This document shows, piece after piece, positions 60,705 to 64,000 of a stretch of DNA of 64,000 bases; position 1 is the stretch's first letter, and each line of letters starts with the position of its first letter. The notes under the pieces were generated by a model. It was not told where the DNA came from and made no database searches. It worked only from the letters and a program-made list of their open reading frames with translations. The DNA is from Natrinema amylolyticum (lineage in GTDB: Archaea > Halobacteriota > Halobacteria > Halobacteriales > Natrialbaceae), in assembly GCF_020515625.1 (NCBI RefSeq), contig NZ_JAIWPJ010000003.1:248001-312000 (forward strand), written 5' to 3'. A program made the position numbers and the translations under genes.

Positions 60705-62312
60705 ATGAGAGGCGTTTCGAACCGGACCGTCGGCGCAGTCCTCGCGATCGCGGGAGCGCTCCTCTCGCTGTTTCATCTCCGTCTAATCATCGAGACCGGA
60801 GAGCAGACGGTGCTGACGCGGGTGCTCATCGGCGGGGTTCCGCTCGTGCTGTCGCTCGTCATGACCGCGATCGGCGTCTCACTCGCTCGAGAGCGGGCGC
60901 TCTCGAGTCGGTTTCCGGGCCGAATGCTCGCCTGGACCGGCGCGGGCGTCCTGGCGCTGTCCGCGCTCGGCGGGTGGGTATCTGCAACGACCCTCGCGGT
61001 GGGATCCGCCCCGTTGAATCCCGTTCTCGTCTCGCTCAACGTCGCGACGGTCGGTGCTCTCGTTGGGTTACTGGTCGGCATCTACGACGTTCGCGGACTG
61101 GAGCGCCAGCAGTCGATCGAACGGCTGAACCGCATCAACAACACGATTCGAATCGCGACCCAGGAACTGGTCAACCGGACGGATCGAGACGGCCTCGAGC
61201 AGGCGGTCTGTGACCGGCTCGGCGAGTCCGACCCCTACGAGGGGGTCTGGATCGGCCGGTACGACGCCGACGACGAGCGGGTGCGACCGCGCGCGTGGGC
61301 GAGACTCGAAGACGAGTACGTCGAATCGCTCGACGTCACGGTCGACGACAGCCCGACTGGGACCGGGGCCGGCGGCCGCGCGGTCAAGACCCGCGAGATC
61401 CAGTGCGTGTCCGACGTCTTCGCGGACTCGTCGATGGAGCCGTGGTGGGACGAGTTCGAGCGCCGCGGCGTCAAGTCGATCGCGGTCGTCCCGATCGCTC
61501 ACGACGAGACCGTCTACGGCTTCGTCAGCATCTATGCGGACCGACGGACCGTGTTCGACGACCACGAGCAAGCGGTGCTCGCGGAACTCGGCGAGACGAT
61601 CGGTCACGCCATCGCGTCGATCGAAGCCCGCGAGCGCCTCGCGGACCGCGAGGCCGAACTCGCGCGCCAGAACGATCGGCTGGACGCCTTCGCCGGCGTC
61701 GTGTCTCACGACCTCCGGAACCCGCTGAACGTCGCGACGGGCCATCTCGAGATCGCGCGCGAGAAACGGAACGACGGTGACCAGAACCTGGCCGAGGTCG
61801 CGGACGCGTTAGCGCGCATGGAAGCCCTCATTCAGGATCTGTTAACCCTCGCGCGACAGGGCGAGACGGTCGGCGAGTTCCGCCCCGTCTCGCTGCAGTC
61901 CGTGGTCGACGGGGCGTGGTCGACGGCCGGTTCGGCCGCGGCACAGCTTCGAATCGAGGACGACCTCGGCGTGATCTCGGGCGACCGGGATCGAGTACAG
62001 CAGTTGCTGGAGAACCTGTTTCGCAACAGCCGGGAACACGGCGGTCCTGACGTGACCGTCACCGTTCGCCGAACGGACGCGGGGTTCGTCGTCGAAGACG
62101 ACGGTCCCGGAATCCCACCGGACCGGCGGGAGACGGTGTTCGAGATGGGATACACGACGAACGACGACGGGACCGGCTTCGGCCTCAACATCGTCCGGAC
62201 TATCGCCGACGCCCACGGCTGGGACGTCTCGATCGAAGCGAGTCCCGACGGGGGCGCCCGATTCGAGTTCGCCGGCGTCGAGACGCTCGATTCGGTGGCG
62301 CACGACCCCTGA
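60705..62312 (+). CDS. Membrane sensor histidine kinase with GAF domain
   Basis: 535 residues. Four membrane helices fill the first 130 residues. A GAF domain (about 160-310) follows, with WIGRYDADDERVRPRAWA and a closing FVSIYADRRTVFDDHEQAVLAELGETIGHAI (cut). The kinase core shows H box FAGVVSHDLRNPLNVATGHLE (His about 332), N box LLENLFRNSREHGGPDV (about 430), G1 DDGPGIPP and G2 GTGFGLNIV. The GAF domain would bind a small effector. It has no response regulator next to it, as with many haloarchaeal kinases. Confidence 0.92.
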   Translation: MRGVSNRTVGAVLAIAGALLSLFHLRLIIETGEQTVLTRVLIGGVPLVLSLVMTAIGVSLARERALSSRFPGRMLAWTGAGVLALSALGGWVSATTLAVGSAPLNPVLVSLNVATVGALVGLLVGIYDVRGLERQQSIERLNRINNTIRIATQELVNRTDRDGLEQAVCDRLGESDPYEGVWIGRYDADDERVRPRAWARLEDEYVESLDVTVDDSPTGTGAGGRAVKTREIQCVSDVFADSSMEPWWDEFERRGVKSIAVVPIAHDETVYGFVSIYADRRTVFDDHEQAVLAELGETIGHAIASIEARERLADREAELARQNDRLDAFAGVVSHDLRNPLNVATGHLEIAREKRNDGDQNLAEVADALARMEALIQDLLTLARQGETVGEFRPVSLQSVVDGAWSTAGSAAAQLRIEDDLGVISGDRDRVQQLLENLFRNSREHGGPDVTVTVRRTDAGFVVEDDGPGIPPDRRETVFEMGYTTNDDGTGFGLNIVRTIADAHGWDVSIEASPDGGARFEFAGVETLDSVAHDP

Positions 62313-62399
62313 CCGGACCGTCCCACTGCCAGTCGTCGCCGACTCGTTCTCGCTCTCGCTCCACATCCGTTATACCGATTCGTTCTGTATTCCCGACCA

Positions 62400-63608
62400 G
62401 TGACTGAGTGGACCCAGTTCAAGGGCGATCCGCACAATTCGGGACTCCGCCGCGATCTCGAGGGACCGGTCCGCGTCACCGAGGCGTGGACGACCGACCT
62501 CGTCGGCCCGCCGGGGTCGCCGGTGCTCGACCGCGACACCGTCTACGTCGGCACGGCTCGAGGGAACTGCTACGCGCTCGAGCGGGAGACGGGTCGCCGG
62601 CGGTGGCTGTTCGAGACGACGGCGGCGACCGGCGCGACGCCGGTCGTCACCCACGACTTCCTGTATCTGGGTACGGGCGAGGGAACCGTGTACGCCCTCG
62701 ATCCCGCCACCGGCGAGGAACGGTGGCGGACCGAACTCTCGGGCTCGCTCGAGGCCGCGCTCGCGCTCTCGGACGGCCGACTCTACGCCAGCCACGCGGA
62801 CGGGCTCTCCGCGCTCGAGGCCGAGACGGGGACGGAAATCTGGACCCATGAGACCGAATCGACCGTCGTCGGCGCTCCGGCGATCGCCGACGGGCGAGAG
62901 GGGGAACAGCGTCGATCCGCACTGGACGAGGAGCAGGGCGACGATCCCCTCGAGTCGGGAGCGCCGTCGCTGCTCGACGCGGAGCGAGTCCAGGAGCCGG
63001 ACCGACGGTGGGGAGCGACCGAGGAACGGGTGTTCGCGGGAACGACGGCCGGGACGGTGCTGGCGCTCGAGGCCGAGACGGGCGAGGAGGCCTGGACCGC
63101 GCCCGCTAACGGATCGGTCGCCGGCGGACCGACGATCGCCGACGGGCGGGTCTACGTCGGCGACGACGGCGGGACGATGCTCGCGCTGGACGCCGGGACC
63201 GGCCAGACGTGGTTTTCCTACGAGATCGACGACGGGTTCACTACGTCCGCGACCGTGCTCGCGGCCGCCGAGACGACGTTTATCGGGGCCGACGACGGCT
63301 ATCTGCACGTCACCGACACGACCGTCGGCCGGCGGAAACTGCGCGGCTGGCTGTTCTCGCGGAAGGGCGTCGAACTCGACGGCTCGATCCGCTCCTGTCC
63401 CGTCGTCGCCGGTGACGTGCTCTGCGTCGGCGACGCGACCGGCTCGCTCTACGGGATCGACGTCGACGATCCCGAACCGCTGTGGCGGTTCTCGGCCGGG
63501 GACGCGATCAGCGGGACGCCCGCGCTCGCGGCCGAGCGCCTCTACGTCGGCAGCGACGACGAGCGCCTCTACTGCCTCGAGTGGGACGCCGACGCGCGAC
63601 CGCGCTGA
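62400..63608 (+). CDS. PQQ-like beta-propeller repeat protein
   Basis: 402 residues from a GTG. At least six repeats of the pattern VYVGT-x-x-G-x-x-YALD-x-x-TG-x-x-x-W are visible (for example around 45, 88, 130, 225, 265 and 365), forming a propeller. Between repeats, near residues 165-205, a charged insert with ALDEEQGDDPLESGAPSLL replaces a normal strand. No signal peptide is visible, although most relatives are secreted, so it may act in the cytoplasm. No enzyme residues identified; binding or scaffold role likely. Confidence 0.88.
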   Translation: MTEWTQFKGDPHNSGLRRDLEGPVRVTEAWTTDLVGPPGSPVLDRDTVYVGTARGNCYALERETGRRRWLFETTAATGATPVVTHDFLYLGTGEGTVYALDPATGEERWRTELSGSLEAALALSDGRLYASHADGLSALEAETGTEIWTHETESTVVGAPAIADGREGEQRRSALDEEQGDDPLESGAPSLLDAERVQEPDRRWGATEERVFAGTTAGTVLALEAETGEEAWTAPANGSVAGGPTIADGRVYVGDDGGTMLALDAGTGQTWFSYEIDDGFTTSATVLAAAETTFIGADDGYLHVTDTTVGRRKLRGWLFSRKGVELDGSIRSCPVVAGDVLCVGDATGSLYGIDVDDPEPLWRFSAGDAISGTPALAAERLYVGSDDERLYCLEWDADARPR

Positions 63609-63754
63609 GACGCGGTCCCCGATTCGACTCCTCGACGCGCCTTCAGTTTTCAATCCACTGCTGCTCCCTCGAGTGACCCCGCTGCCCGCCGGCACTTTCA
63701 CTTTCACTTCCCTGTTAACGAGGGTTTATGGGGGGTCCGGCACAACGAGGGAGT

Positions 63755-64000
63755 ATGCCCGAATCAGATCTCGAGGAACTCCCCGGTGTCGGACCGGCGA
63801 CCGCAGACAAACTTCACGACGCAGGTTTCGACTCCTATCAGAGCCTCGCCGTCGCCGCGCCGTCGGAACTGTCGAACACGGCCGACGTCGGCGAGTCCAC
63901 GGCCGCGGACATCGTCCGCGCCGCCCGCGGTGCCGCAGACATCGGCGGCTTCGAGACCGGCTCGACGGTACTCGAGCGACGAAACGAAATCGGCAAGCTG
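63755..64000 (+). CDS. radA: DNA repair and recombination protein RadA (N-terminus; cut by window edge)
   Basis: The first 82 codons are present and the frame is open at the right edge. The helix-hairpin-helix domain is unmistakable: [20 protein letters not shown] (residues 5-24), then [20 protein letters not shown] and [30 protein letters not shown] (shortened). This matches RadA, the archaeal RecA/Rad51 recombinase that pairs homologous DNA strands. The ATPase domain would lie outside the window. A TATA-like GGTTTATG at about 63723-63730 precedes it by about 25-30 bp. Confidence 0.95.
   Translation, partial: MPESDLEELPGVGPATADKLHDAGFDSYQSLAVAAPSELSNTADVGESTAADIVRAARGAADIGGFETGSTVLERRNEIGKL

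Overview
The window is chromosomal DNA of a halophilic archaeon (class Halobacteria, probably a member of the Natrialbaceae). The evidence is the high GC content with C/G-ending codons, the acidic proteins, many short or leaderless transcripts behind archaeal TATA boxes, Tat lipoproteins, and archaeal genes (PolD large subunit, RadA, NMD3, XPD-type helicase) mixed with haloarchaea-only families. I see no insertion sequence, integrase, rRNA operon or CRISPR array.

Layout. 1-3.3 kb: dolichol-kinase-like protein (cut by the left edge), glyS and a CBS-domain protein. 3.4-4.8 kb: small haloarchaeal proteins. 5.0-12.2 kb, minus strand: a complete Dpp/Opp-type peptide ABC transporter followed by two tandem, related 51-52 aa peptide genes, each with its own promoter and a palindrome over the start codon. 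12.5-16.6 kb: PPC/DUF296 protein and polC. 17-25.4 kb: hydrolase, paired zinc-ribbon proteins, ketopantoate reductase, Nfu, a two-gene operon behind two metal-regulator-like operators, a decayed stretch, and a PHP-domain protein. 25.4-31 kb: RecJ-like DHH protein, CapA-like lipoprotein, and an SDR/DUF4166/YndJ operon. 31-43 kb: tetrapyrrole genes (hemC-cobA-hemD, hemL, hemB) interleaved with a nitric-oxide module (truncated globin and quinol NO reductase), a histidine kinase and an Amt-PII fusion with a 26-aa leader ORF. 43.5-50.5 kb: MFS transporter, TrmB-like regulator, ferredoxin, second PHP protein, alcohol dehydrogenase, DUF5784. 50.6-64 kb: cysteine-cluster protein, a tRNA-like sequence, XPD-type helicase, Taw2/Trm5-like methyltransferase with NMD3, creatininase-family protein, HtpX with PspAB, GAF histidine kinase, PQQ-type propeller, and the start of radA (cut by the right edge).

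How the genes work together. Three functional groups stand out. HemC, CobA, HemD, HemL and HemB cover the route from glutamate-1-semialdehyde to precorrin-2, the entry to siroheme and the archaeal heme route, next to two haem proteins that handle NO. PolC, RadA, the XPD-type helicase and the RecJ-like protein are replication and repair genes. The peptide transporter beside the two peptide genes could be a secrete-and-retrieve signalling unit, but this is inference.

The most unusual non-genic signal is a family of short perfect hairpins (about 8-bp stem, 3-nt loop, mostly TTC or GAA). They are strung together directly after the stop codons of polC and the alcohol dehydrogenase inside a shared frame of flanking motifs. 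A related three-hairpin unit lies in frame inside the recJ-like gene.
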